Notes under the pieces: generated by a model
Databases searched by the model: none
What the model was told of the DNA's origin: nothing
What the model saw: the letters and a program-made list of their open reading frames with translations, nothing else
Position numbers and translations under genes: made by a program
Shown: piece after piece, positions 24,275 through 37,391 of the stretch
How positions within the stretch are numbered: the stretch's first letter is position 1
Layout of the letters: every line of letters begins with the position of its first letter
DNA from: Anisakis pegreffii
Lineage: Eukaryota; Nematoda; Chromadorea; Rhabditida; Anisakidae
Assembly: GCA_035041965.1 (NCBI GenBank)
Contig: JAPYMA010003053.1
Span: 248,001 to 312,000 of the forward strand
Reading direction: 5' to 3'
Length of the DNA stretch: 64,000 nt

Positions 24275-26175
24275 ATGACTCTGCAATGGACAGCAATTGC
24301 ACTGATTCTGTACGCAGAAATCTTCATTGTGCTAGCGCTTCTTCTGCCGTGGATAAGACCTTCGAGGTGATTTTCTCAACTCATCATATTATAGCAAATG
24401 TCACTATCACTTTGTACATTCCAATGTTTCGCTTAAAATCTAACGAATACTTCTTTTATTCAACTTAAGTGTTGACTGTGTACCATTCGAAGTTCTTCAT
24501 CGCAGAATCAAAAGAAGCCTTTTGATATGTATAAAAAATCCATCCAGAAAGATTTTATCAACGAGAATTTTGATATTGCAAAAGTTTATGGGTAAAACAA
24601 ACAATTCCACTACAATAGAATTTTCATTTCAGATGGAACAGGATTTTCAGAAGTCGTCTCATGAAAATGTTCGAAAAATATACGAATGTCTATTCGGTAG
24701 CAGCAATTGCCGTTCTTTTGCTGCTTTTCTTTGGTTTGTTTTTTTTTATAGGGCAGCGATTCTTCTTCTGTTGTTCTCCAACAAACGGAATTTCAACGTA
24801 TTATGTATGTGCTCGGGCAGTTAAACCTGAACTTCCAAAGTTTCATAATTCGGTTCAAAATCAACATTTTCAATCAAAATAAAAACCGAACTGACTCAAT
24901 GTTCCATTTTATCAGTTTGCCAGCGTAGCTGCCCGGGAACTCCTTGCTACAGCTAATAGTTACACATTTGTACGTAATTATCAACCGAAACATCTTCATC
25001 ATTTCATTTCAGATATGACTGATGAATCTATTTTCAATGTTCAAAAGTTTCGAAATTCCAAAATCTTATTCACGGGATGTGGCCCATAGCATGCGAATTG
25101 CAGATGCAATTCGTGAGGTTCGTAAGTACTCGTCCGAGATTCGCTTGGACTCACACTCTTCGTACGTGACGGCCGATTCGGGAAATGTGCTTCATATGCG
25201 ATTGTTCCGTGCCCAGCGAAATCTCTACATATGCGGATTTGCACTCCTCCTATTTCTGTTCGTTTACACTCTTCACGATCAAACCATATGCGATACACCC
25301 ATCGATCAGTTATTGTTCGATGCCAGCAGTCAGATTTGCTAACCCTGATAAGCAGATAAATTTATTTGTTTAGCAACTCATCCGAATGGTCATTGCAACA
25401 TTTCCTTACTGTCATACTTCACTCTGCAATCATCTCATCTTGAATACATCGTCATTCTTCTTTTATCTCCTCCTTTCAACTTACAATTATCCAGCCACTT
25501 ACACTTCTTTTTAGTTCAGTTCAGCAGATCATGAGTGTTCTTGCGTGAACATCAACTCATTTCTCAAATCAGACCAATTAGTTCAATCACAAAAAGAAAT
25601 CGCGATTAGTTTGAATTTGTTGAAATGATGTGTAAACCATTAGGGTCATCAAACGTCTTGTGGCGTTACTTTCGCGTAGCGCACAACTCGAGGCAGCCGC
25701 CGAGGCAGCGATGCATCAGGCGGAAGGTGCCAACAAGGTGGCCAAATCGCTTCTGAGTGAAGGTCAGGGTGAGGGTGAGCAAGAGGATGAACTGCGAAGG
25801 CAACTGAAAGAAATGCAAGAGCAGATAGAGGCGACGAAAGAGGAGAAGAACGAATTGAAGGAGAAAGCCGATAATCTTCGCGAGGAATACGAACGCCTAA
25901 GTGAGCAACTGGTTGAGCTCAAGGTTGGTCGTGCTCTTGTTTGATTTCGATTTTAGTCATTCTTGCGTGCATTTGATTTTGTAGTTAATCTGATTGTCGA
26001 GTGATCAGGTAGGAATTCGATTCAGTAATTTTTGATGCATTTCATTTCGTGCGGCCAAGTTCTCAACATCGATGTTAGAGATGATATACTTTGAATGATC
26101 CAAATAGGTTTTTTCAATTGCAAGTAAAGTCTGTCAACATTTCAGCATGGATCAGGCGATAAGAAGACTGACTGA
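24275..26175 (+). CDS. BCAP31: B-cell receptor-associated protein 31 (BCAP31/BAP31) homologue
   Basis: ER membrane cargo and quality-control protein. Exons: 24275-24366, 24633-24733, 25104-25257, 25644-25923, 26146-26175; phases close to 218 residues. Signatures are the N-terminal membrane segment LQWTAIALILYAEIF, then PSRWNRIFRSRL (family RWxKIFKSRL), a second hydrophobic segment, DAIREVRKY, MRLFRAQRNLYICGFALLLF (third segment), VIKRLVALLSRSAQLE, and an acidic/basic coiled coil in exon 4. The last exon codes HGSGDKKTD and ends in KKxx, the dilysine ER-retrieval signal typical of BAP31. The exon 3 donor is GTTCGT, chosen because it gives the same spacing as vertebrate BAP31. The start ATG begins MTLQW, matching the family. 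Confidence 0.95.
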
Positions 26176-27961
26176 ATCGACTGGTTGATGATGAATGATG
26201 ATATTCATCACCTTTCGCGTCTCAATTACAACACAACTACTCTGACTGATCAGTAACAGAATTTTTGTTTCTTCTATCTTATTCTGATACCAAGTATTTC
26301 GAATGGTCCGAAATAATTTCACAGAGAAGAAATCTCATAATCAGTATTGTTCTATAATGCAGTTAATTGCTTACAAGTTTAGTTTGCTTCATTACGGTTT
26401 CAGTGATCCGCTGGCTAGCTTACGGTTACGACTATTACTTTGATTTCATTTTGCTTTCTATCAGAAGACTGAACTGAACAAGTTCAATCGCTAATCTTGC
26501 ACTCTTCAATATTAATCATTATTATTACTACTATAATCATTGCACAATATGTTTTTGAGTATCGTTCACGGACTTCAACTTGAAAGAAATTCTTCGAAAT
26601 GTAATAATGTTTCAAAACGTGTGATTATATTAATTGTAAATGTTTATCATCGAAGTAGAGTTACTTGATTCATTTAATTGGCTGGAGATTGATTATTGTA
26701 CGTGTGTATGCGCATCATTATTTGTACTGTTTTGTTTATGAACTGTGTACATTTCGAGTTAAAATCAAAAGTTGTTAAGTTGCTCCCGAAAGCTTCTGAG
26801 GTATCGCTTTGCTTTGATGATTCATTGTGTGAGGATATATCATCGTTCATTTTTTGAAATTTGTCCGTTCATTCTCTCCGATATTGTTCATTGTTTCTTA
26901 ACAGCAGACCTTTACTGATCGAGTTTCAGTGGTTGTTCGCTCTTCAGAAATGTTTTCACTCAATGATGAATGCGCAATGATAGTTGTTTGCGGTGTTCTT
27001 TGCGCAATGATAATTGTTAACGGTGTGTTTTTTTTCGCGCAATGATGACCATTGTATTTGGTTTCGCCTTCCTCTTAAAATTAATAATGATGATATGATG
27101 CGCGCACAATAAATTTCATGCTTTTAAACTATTTCGAAGAATCGACCCACAAAGAAGCTTGCAAGTTGTGAACGAAATTCATTAGAGAGGAATTTTATTC
27201 GATTCGAGAAACACAATAGAAATATGGTGATATTTTCAAAAGTGGTGAAGAAAATATCGATTAAAACGATTTTATGTTTTACAATTTTTTCTCTGTTCGT
27301 TCATTTTCAATAACTAGAAAGCATCAATCATAGCAAATTGCAAACAGAACAAAACAAAACGATAAAACCACAAAAATTCTACCATACAACAAATATGGTG
27401 TTTGTAAAAATAGAATGAATTGTTTCGTTGGCTTTGTTAGTTTTGATCGTACGATATCAATAAAATGAGTAAGGGCACACAAGTTGTTACGTTAATTGAA
27501 AGAGATTAATACAGAACCAAGCAAGGAAGAATCGATGGATGGATAGATGAAACAAATAATACGTATCATTTCAACTAGAAACATGAAAATACAATGAATG
27601 CACTCTTTAGCTAACAAACACAAAAATTCGTCGACGATTAGAATGAATGATGAATTAAAGAAAGGGGGAAAATATTTTTCTGGAGTAATTTGAATTTGAA
27701 TTATATTTACAGATGTGACCGAGTAACGTGTTCGTTTCTTCGTTGAAAAACGAACGACCGATTCGTGACGTAGATTGGTGGCAGATGAAAGTGATGGTGA
27801 TGATGGCAAATCAATTCAACCCAAAAAAATTACTAAATTCTATAGAGCCAGCTATATTATTTGGTGTGCAGTTCATAATAATAATCATAATCATAATAAT
27901 AGTATTATTATCTGCGTATGTTATTAGTAATCGTTATTCGAAATCTTATTTGGCACGTTAA
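26176..27961. other. Intergenic region between convergent BCAP31 and UBE2H
   Basis: AT-rich sequence between the 3' ends of two convergent genes. No open frame with coding character was recognised. Confidence 0.6.
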
Positions 27962-29822
27962 CTACAATTCCATTCCTTGCGTTTCATCTGAAACAAACCG
28001 AATTTCATCTATCAATCTGATGAATGAATGAAGAAACATCAAAATGAACACTGAGGCCTTAGATAGAAACCTTGAAGAAGTATTACTGCTCTATTCGTTT
28101 ATCTGCGAGAAGTGGGCTCATGTTTTGCAAATAACACATGATGTAGGATAGCGTTGAAAAAGAACTTATCTGGTGTGGTATGAAAGAAAGTCTGATGCAT
28201 TTGTACATGTTTCAATTGGGATGTGCGAAAGTTATTGAATACATATTATAACAACTGAGAAACTTTACCATTCATACACATACATATATCCTATGATATG
28301 AGTGTGAGGAGTATTAAAATAAAGCAGTTGAATGAACAAACCCTCAGAAAAGTCAGAAATAGTGGAATCAGAATCGTCAGCACCGTTTATCTGGCCAATC
28401 GTGGCTGTCGGGAAATGCCTTCCGTTCAGAGGATCTGTTCCGCAGAATTTACTCAGTGCCTCTTCGCTTGCATATTTCTCAACGTACTCTCAAAACATAT
28501 CAAAGCATTTTAAAGTTGCACATAGAGATAGAATTATTCCAATGTGTGTGTCCAGTTCGAAAAGTCAAAGTTAGGAATATTAGAAGTTTATGCAGTGTTC
28601 ATGTATTGTTCGTGTGATCAATCTGTTCAACACAAATACTGATTATATCAAACCATTTGAAGTCTAACATTCGAAATCGTATTCGCAACAACAATCACGA
28701 TAACAACCAAATTCACACAACCCAACCAACATCGGCTGTGACATCGATCAAAAACAATGATCAAAACTGGCGATAACAAATAATGATCAAAGACAACGAA
28801 CCTCTGCATTTTCGTTTGAATTCCTCAGGTTTGTGCAGATAAAGCGCCGCCGCATCACCGTTCAAAGGATCTGTCGGATTCGGGTAGGTTAATAATTGCG
28901 GTAAAAAAGATTCGAAAATATTCGCGAGATCATATAGCGCAGACCATGCTTGATTTATCACATCCAAACACACTGTACCGGACGCTTCGTCGATATTCGG
29001 ATGATAGATACGATTTATGAAGCCGATCGACGGCGACTTAAACGGATATTTCTCGGGCAAATCCACCCGTACTCGCCACACACCACCTTCATATGCCGCT
29101 GAAATTCATTTGGATATCATCGTCACTATGATACTATCCACGACACTTCGATTGTCTGCACCGTTCGGTTGATTCGTACCAAAACCACAGTCTAAGCTCA
29201 ATCTCAAGCCTGAAGCTAAGGCGACGTTCTGCCTGAAGTTCCAATGAAAAGGAGTGGTTAGCATAAGGCATAAGGAAGCCGAGAATCGACTGATTTCAAG
29301 CGCATTGATTCATCTAAAGGTAGATAGAGCCGAGTTATTGGTTTCTAACAAGCGATTTTAGAAAATGTTGTGGGCAAAGGCTCAATGTGTTTGGTCGCAC
29401 GCCCTAAACCCTATCTGGAATCAACTCTGATCCCACTTTACTATTGAATAATCTCGCACATCAAGTTCACCACAGTCATCAAGGTTAGCTGAAACGACAT
29501 AACGATATGTTGTTTGCAAAATCGTGCAACGAAGTTCACGACAAACAGTAATATGTGATAATAATAATAGTATCCAAATAACTCACTTCCTTTGGGTCCA
29601 TAGAACTTAACAGCGAATTCATTCAAACCACCAGTTATTGTTACTTCATGCTTACTTTCAATTCTGCAAATTTGTTGAATGACTTTGAGAAACAGTATTA
29701 ATACCTGTTTAATCATGAATAGTGGTAATCAACAAAACCGTAACGAACAAACAAGAAAACAAAACGTACAGTTTAATCACATCAGTGTCCATACGCCTTT
29801 TTCCAGCGCTTGGCGAGGACAT
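27962..29822 (-). CDS. UBE2H: Ubiquitin-conjugating enzyme E2 H
   Basis: E2 of the UBE2H/Ubc8 class, partner of the CTLH/GID ligase in other eukaryotes. Exons (minus order): 29822-29770, 29663-29587, 29098-28802, 28488-28342, 27987-27962. Phases close to 199 residues (human 183). Signatures are [70 protein letters not shown] with the catalytic cysteine at residue 87, [41 protein letters not shown] and the terminal MEL. The last exon codes only nine residues plus stop and is recognised by the DE-Q-MEL end shared with human UBE2H. The acidic tail carries about 16 more residues than the human protein, after SEEAL. The exon 3 donor is GTTCGT. Confidence 0.96.
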
Positions 29823-31804
29823 CGCTATCTTGTTATCACAGCTAACTGTCTTCGGATGATAATGATAATATGATTGAAATGAACTCGAATGATGGTTCGT
29901 TGTATTTGAACGATTTATTGAACAATTCAAGATTGGATATTCAATCAATGGATCGATAAATGAATAAAAATATTATAATGATAGCTGAAAATATGACGGA
30001 ATGCTATCACACTCCAGACAATTTATCCGATAATCTTTGTGCTCTGCAATTTTCCTGTTCTTGTTGGCATACGACGCAAGAAAACGCCGATGCGAAATGC
30101 ACTGAAGCCAATCAATCACTGTAGTTGATTCGAGTTGGTTGAACTGCAATCAAATCAATACACGGTCAGGGTTCGTCGATTAATCATCATTCTTGATTCG
30201 ACGATCGCGTGATGCTCAAACGTATGTTCGTTCGACAATACAACAATACAGCACATCACAGCGAGCACATGTTCAAGGACCCAACACAAACACAGACATC
30301 ACAATGAAATGCGCCTCAAAAAATGGTGGAACGAGAAATGAACCAATTGTACGGTGGAACTAAACGATAAATTTCGATAAGCAATTTCAGTGAAGCATTG
30401 GGTTCACCTAACTACTGATATCAAGAGATGGTGTTTCCAGGACTTCTGATAGAATATATCGATAAGCACGCACATGCTGGCAACATCCTTGAAATTTATC
30501 ACTCATAAAACCATGACGAAAACACTTCATGAGGAACTGACAGAAATGGCTATTGAATGATTCGAACTACCGATTCGAACAAGTATCAACAAATTCACAA
30601 ATGGAATTATTTCACTGGAAGTGCAACCCACTCGGTCAAAAACAACCATTCCATTTGATCGATCTACAATTGAATGGAACAATTTCTAGTGGTGTTGAGT
30701 TGTCAAGGAATACGTCTGCAATAAAATGATGAAGAGGCATATGACAATATACAATTCCAAATTAATGCAAATAAGGAAAATGAACAGTTGCTGATAAAAG
30801 ACAAAAGATAAAAGGAGACTGTTTCTTCGTTTTACTTTCAAATGTGAATTTGTTCAACATGATCGGGTCTTCTCTCGAATACACCCGTCTGATTGCCAGT
30901 GAGTACATGAACTGGTGAACTGATATTTTTACTTTAACTGGTGATACAATCGTTGTGCTCGTTCTGATCATCATCTGAATATTGAACTGCAGCAAATTTT
31001 ATTGCTTGATCTGAACTGGCATCCTGTTCGTCCCGTTTATCAGTTAGCATCTGTCAATCCGGTAGATTTCTCAAATGCACACAATGACTATTGAAACCAC
31101 TGAGTCCTCGCAATATTTTGCTATGAAACTTTCAGCAGACATTCACAGCAGGTGTGCTTAAACGTTCACAAACTAGTAGCATCCAAAATTATTGGAATGA
31201 TGCAGAATCCAGAGTGATAAAATAAGACTCTTAACTTATTACCTGCTATATTTTACCGTAACAAAACAACTAACTGCTCACAATCAGACTGAACTATAAG
31301 TGTAGTGTTAATTTGCCGTAGCGCAAGTTTGTTTCTTTGATTCAAGCAAAAATATATGCAGTACTTCATTCTAGATAGACGCTAGCCGAAGAAACAATCG
31401 TGACTGTTTGTGGTTTGCTTTTGAGCGAAAAGAAAATACACGTAACACAGAACAGCTGATTGTCTGCTATGAATTTGCATAGTTCCAAGTTGGCTTCGAT
31501 CCCTTCAAAGCATGGCCGAACACGTTCCTTGCAATTTGTGGAAATGAATTCGCTGAAACCTAAAGAAGACTCGCCAAACACAACCGCACAGATTATTGTG
31601 TGCTTTTGTTACGCTTTTAGTTAGAGGTATGTTACAGTATGCATCAGTTAATGAGGCCACTTTTAAAGTCTCACTCACAATCGAGGACTTTTCTCGGCAA
31701 GAGGAGTGGTAGTGCATCGTTAAGAAATGCTCCTAGAAATTTATTTATTGCCTTCAATAAGGCGGTAATTTTATTGAATTGTTACCCCTTTCCTACATCG
31801 TTTA

Positions 31805-32164
31805 TTGTTCAGACCATTTCCAGTACGCTGGTTTCGGTCGAAGTTCTTCGAAGAATCGAAACGAGATACGCCTGTGAATCGAACTGATCTGCCGCACTAT
31901 GTGAGGCTGAACCCCACAAAGCCTTTGTACGATAGAGGTGTCCCTTCATTTTCTTTCGAATACAGTAGAGATCAGATGAAAACCTTCCGTTAGGAGTGTT
32001 ATTGTTTCATTCATCAATTACAGCATAGGCTATAATTGATGAAGGCTTTTGGTTTAATGAGGAAAAGGTTTCAGTTCAATGCGGAGTATACGATGGATTT
32101 AATAAAGGCGAGCAAACATTTGAGGAGCATCTTTGTACTCGAAGCTTTAGAATCTCTCAGCTGC
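31805..32164 (+). pseudogene. Coding-like fragments, possible decayed gene or element
   Basis: One frame reads WFRSKFFEESKRDTPVNRTD and LNPTKPLYDRGVPSFSFEYS before a stop at about 31993. Another frame at 32039-32164 reads MKAFGLMRKRFQFNAEYTMD and SKHLRSIFVLEALES before a stop. Both look protein-like, but no splice pair joining them in phase was found. They may be a decayed transposon or pseudogene; no family was recognised. Confidence 0.2.
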
Positions 32165-33661
32165 TGATCGAGACTTCCTCACCTCTGCTATTTACATATG
32201 CTGTACAGATCCGAACTGCTTTATCCATCGTGAATGCTCTCTGTAACGATGATTGAGTTTAGCGATTGATTTATCTCTCTAAATGTTTGTTCATTTCAAG
32301 GATCAAAATAAAGATCTGATCCACAAATACTGAGTGCATCTACTTCTCTAGAAAGTGACGTTTCCGTCAGCTTTTCTCGATCCATTATAGACTCTCGAAG
32401 ATGAGAATATTTCATGCGATGGTTTTGCCTTTAATGTGAACTGATCGAAAAATCAGAAGATGTGATGAGCATTGGATCGATTCACTGATATCAAACAACG
32501 GCAATGAACTGCGTCATAAAATTAATCAATACTATCAAACGAAATAAATGAAACGTTCGCTAACGTTTCCTTCTCAAAACTGTTTAAAAATTCTGAAGAA
32601 AACTCCAAAAAAAACCCTAACAAAATATTGCGTCAAAAAATTTCCATGACAAGGCACAGAATAACCACCGACCCATGGATCCGACTAATCAATATTGTGA
32701 AAAGTTGTGATCCAGCTTTCTGAGATCCACCACACAGGATTGTTTGATCAGCAAACAGGAGGCAAAATGAGCATCTATCGGAAATATGATGGATGTGGAA
32801 TTGATAGTATGATAGGATGGAGACAAGCTTCTAGTGGATTCACTTCGCATAATCTTACCATATCTCCGTAATAAATGCACGCAAACTATTCAGTGCCATT
32901 AGAGACTAATGAACAACGAACGTGATGCTCGCTCGTGGCTATATTCTCCATATACACACAAACTCATTGCTAGCGCACACAGCGCTCAGCTGACTGCGGG
33001 CCGAATCACTGACAGGCAAAGCAGTATCGTTTGACTTGCACACACACACACGCAGCCAATGAAGTGAAAGCACTCGAAGGAAATTCTTTCGTGCGTTATT
33101 GGACGATATATTTATGTGTAGATTTCACACACTAGTATGCATTACATGTATACATTTGAATTTAAAATTATATCGAAATTTATTTATTTACTGATAAAAA
33201 ATGGATGGATATATATATATATATTCATTGAGAGCTGACACTATAGAGCAGTGAACAGTGCAACAATCAACGCGTGAATGCTGCTAGCTATAATAGATTG
33301 CGGCTTATGTGCAAGAGAAAAATTTGTGCAATCGTTTCGCTCTAATGCTTTATCACATGTTTTTTTCTGGTTGTTTTGCCGATGTCAATCATATCATCCA
33401 AATTCAAACACATAAATTTCATGACGAACCATCCAGCAATCCGTCAATGCATCATAGTACACACAACTTCGAAACACTCTTAACTAGCATTCAGATAAGC
33501 ACTTTGATCGCAAGCAAATTAATCGAACCAACTTCGGCCTCTAGGTGAGGAGAAACACCTCGCTTGATCCATTGTGTCAATCACGTGTACACGAACTTGA
33601 AATCTCATCTCTTGATTCAGTTGCCTTCGTTACGGTAGACAAGCGGCAATTCAAAGTTTTA

Positions 33662-33703
33662 TGCATGAGCCATTCGCGCCATCACGCCCGAATGGCTCAT
33701 GCA
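33662..33703. other. Perfect 15-bp stem hairpin
   Basis: TGCATGAGCCATTCG at 33662-33676 pairs exactly with 33689-33703 across a 12-nt loop. A second perfect hairpin lies 46 nt downstream. Confidence 0.8.
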
Positions 33704-33748
33704 CACATCGCTAAAAAAGAGCGTAACATAAACCTTATACTGCATGCA

Positions 33749-33777
33749 TGACTCGTTGATGATACCTCAACGAGTCA
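33749..33777. other. Perfect 11-bp stem hairpin
   Basis: TGACTCGTTGA at 33749-33759 pairs exactly with 33767-33777 across a 7-nt loop. Confidence 0.8.
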
Positions 33778-36700
33778 GCGTCCCTTGATCCACCCATCCA
33801 TCCGTCTTGATCCAGACATTTAATCACTATTGTTTCACATTTCCTTCTTTGAATTGCTCTTCCCACATTACACCATTCTTGATCGAATTTTATTTGTTTT
33901 TGTCCATTCAGCATCCTTGCAAAGCCATCCAACTGTAAGCTAAACAGTTAAGTTCTTGAATAATCATTACGAACAAATCTTTTTGCTCACAGAATCATCA
34001 CTGTTTCCGGAACGTTTCTATGTCATCGGACATTATTATCATTATTCCTGAGAGCGAAACTATTTTGTCCATTATGAATATCGGAACTGTTCGATCGGAA
34101 CATTTTCACCCAATGTAAACACGTCCTATGGACAAACCTCCTCTGAGCTTCAACCTGATTGTGAGTCTAACCTGATATTGGGACCTGCTTCAAGTGGATA
34201 TGGCTAAATCGCATCCACTTCTGCTACTTATCAGCACTATCACGTGGCGCTTGCAATAGCAAAGAATTCATGTCATTATATGGTACAGTACCACCCATTC
34301 AAATGTTGTAGTTTACTGTCAGATTACTGTCAGCAGTGGTAATGATATGAAAAGATTCAAGAAATGTGCCGCTATCGTGCTCGCATGATTCAGCTATCAA
34401 ATGAGCTTAAATTGTACGTGACCAATTCCAAATATGGTAATGTACGAAAAAAACACAATTATCCTGGAATCGCTCTGATCAACAGAGCAAAGCCCTGATT
34501 GCACTGATTCAATCGTTCAACACTTCTCTCGAATGATATCTGATCAACTCTGAAACAGTTCTAATTCTTGTTGCAATAAAATGGCTTCGTAATGTGAGGC
34601 AGATTAATAGTGACGAACGGATAAAGCACACAGTGAGCTATCAACTGACATCGAATTGGAGTGAATGAATGTCTATTCTGATCTTGTCAATCAAGTCATT
34701 CCAAAGTAGGTCAGCAGCAAACCGAGACGAGTCGCCCAGAGTGCTTCAGGCACAATTTCCTATCGAAAACATGGATGATTAAAGTTGATGATGTGTTATT
34801 GTTGCCAGGAATAACGTGTGTTATATTGGTCATTCACTGAACTCACTCTCAACAGTCATGATGAAATTCACCTAAACAATTGCTCGTTAGTGGAGAATTC
34901 GAGAATTGATTGATCTATCAAATCGTTCGTGTTTCTTGATTTACTCACAGCTCATTACGTGTATGCCCGTCTCGATGTTATCACTCTGCATCATCGCATT
35001 TGCCATCAACGTTTGTCTACATCTTTCTCATTCTCTTCATCAATTCCACTGAACATATTTTGGCTCGCTCATCTTAAGAAGCAGCCTGTTTCTGTTTCGG
35101 TCAGTCTGAAACTTTGTTGTTGTTGTTTACACACTTTGCATGGCTAGCGATAAGCCCAGATTTGAGAGTAAACGTAAAACGCCAACTCGCGATATGATGA
35201 TGCATTTGTCTAGGGATCGGTCGAGTGTCATCCTCCTAATTTTTCACCTCAAAAACACTTATGAATGTGAACGTTCGTTGTTTGCCCAATATTTTATATT
35301 TGCCTCTGAATGCCCATATGTTTAAGCTGTTCTATTCATTGTACAACAAAGATCACTGAAATGTTTAACAGAAGTTTTCCCTTTTGAATTAAGTTTTTTG
35401 ATTCGGATGTATGCAACTGCTTAAAGATGGTGAGTGAATCAAATGTAAAATTTAATGCATTTTCAAGTTGTTGTGCGTTTCTCATTGATCTAATGAGTAC
35501 AACAAGCAATACCTTGTACACAATGGTACTTGTCCTAATGTCTACCTGCGTTTCTGACTGATTCAATGTGAACAGTCTCAGTGATGACGTCTCATCAATT
35601 ACTTATTTGATTTTCACGGTGACTGTTCTTCAAGAATATTCATTTCAAGAAAAAAACAAGAAAAAAATTTATTACCGGTATTACGGGATCACTTCGTTGA
35701 TAATTTCAATTCTTGTTATCATATTATGCGTTAGGATTGTTACAGTGTCTTTGTAATGGCGAATGTTTTATTTAACTAAACGCTTTGTTGAACTGAATGC
35801 TCAGGTTTCGTTCACATAACATTCTATGTTTATTTATATTCTCACTAAGCAAGCAAAATCAAACTGATCATGAGCATATTTGTGTGTGCGTTTTGTTTCT
35901 ATCATCACGCCGTCCTCGTTGCCCTCGAGTGCTCACTTAACCATCGCAATCAAAGTCACTTTTCGTCATCAATTTTTCCCACTTCCTCAGATAGCAGTAG
36001 CAATTTTAGATCAGCATTTTTTGGTCATTACAACTATTATCATCATTGTTATTGTTGCTACTATAATATTACTCCTATTATGTAGTAGTAAACTATTTCC
36101 AGTATAGACTGATCGAAATAATGCGATTATCAAACCAATCTATTTTCATTTTCATATGCAAACAGAGGCGTGTCGTGTCGTTTTCAACCGTGAAATCCTA
36201 TCATCGCACACCGTCATATCAGCATCATCACATCACATCATCATCCATACATAAACCCGAGCAGTTCTTACTGATCCATTAGTCTCTTCAGCAGTTCCGA
36301 TCCTTCATTAGATCAATATTTTTCCAGATTTGTAACTTGAACAAATTGATCCTCTTTGCTTTTGCATGCCACATCATCTATTCTTTTGTCTTTTGTTAAT
36401 GCTTATGCAAAAAAACTCTCATTTTTATTGCATTCGCATGTGCGGACTTAATGATTCTGATTATTCATTTAGTGATTACAATCGCAAATCACCACCAACA
36501 TTCCCACCACCTCCATCATCTATCTTTACTGCAGCAGCACCGAATTTCATCGTATCACATTCAAAGTGCGCTTTTTGTCTTTTCCTTTTCACACAGTCAA
36601 TGAGGCTTGTCAATCTGAACAAGTGTTGTTAATCCGATAGTCTTTGTGACTTTGCAAGATTGCGAAACGTTGCAATTGTTAATGAGATTTAAACAAGTGA

Positions 36701-37391
36701 ATTGTTGCTATTCATTTGAGACTATTCATGATCTGAATTAGTCAACATTTACGTTGCATAATTCATGGCAATACATAGTGTGTCAGTTCTTATGCTTTAT
36801 TCTTGTGCATTAAGACAACGAAACGAAACTTTTCGTTTGAATTTTTTGAAATACGATATAGTAGTATTGTTTGTTTTGGTGAGGTGACCGATTGCAACTA
36901 GCGATTGAAATGGAGAAGTGAATGGTGCTCGATTCTCTGTTATTATTCGATTAATAAGAGCAGTTCAGCAGTTATTTATGCGGATGAATTATGCAAGTTG
37001 AACTTATGCCCATACATCAGTTTCATCTGTCATTTCAAATGATAAAAGCTATGTTGGCTGTAGTGACGATAATAGTATAACAATGAGAATAACTCCAATT
37101 GTGCACTGTAGCCATGTTAGTGATGTGTCATCACGATGCCGTTGTTTGAATTTGCATTTGATTACATCTCGTTTGATTACATTGTTTCGTTATCACTGTT
37201 GTATTATGATAACATCATTTGATGATAGCCCTGTATGATCATGACTATTATAATCGTCATTCTGGACATACCAATAATATTCCTTTCATAATAATATCTC
37301 CACTGTCTACTCATTCATTTATTTATTCGCAGCCGAGTGAAAGGTGTGCGTCGCTTAGGTCGTTTATCAAATAAATGTGTTTATTTGCAGA

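Larger units (their letters stand above)
29823..37391. other. Gene-poor stretch, no supported gene
   Basis: About 7.5 kb. It holds two strong hairpins near 33.7 kb, a short CA run at about 33038-33053, and coding-like but broken fragments at 31805-32164. The other open frames look random. Confidence 0.5.

Noticed and set aside
25022..25342. Independent 106-residue ORF
   Set aside because: Only 25104-25257 is coding, as BCAP31 exon 3; the rest is intron.
35568..36107. Ile/Thr/Tyr-rich plus-strand ORFs
   Set aside because: They arise from AT-rich simple sequence (ATT/ATC runs) and lack coding character.
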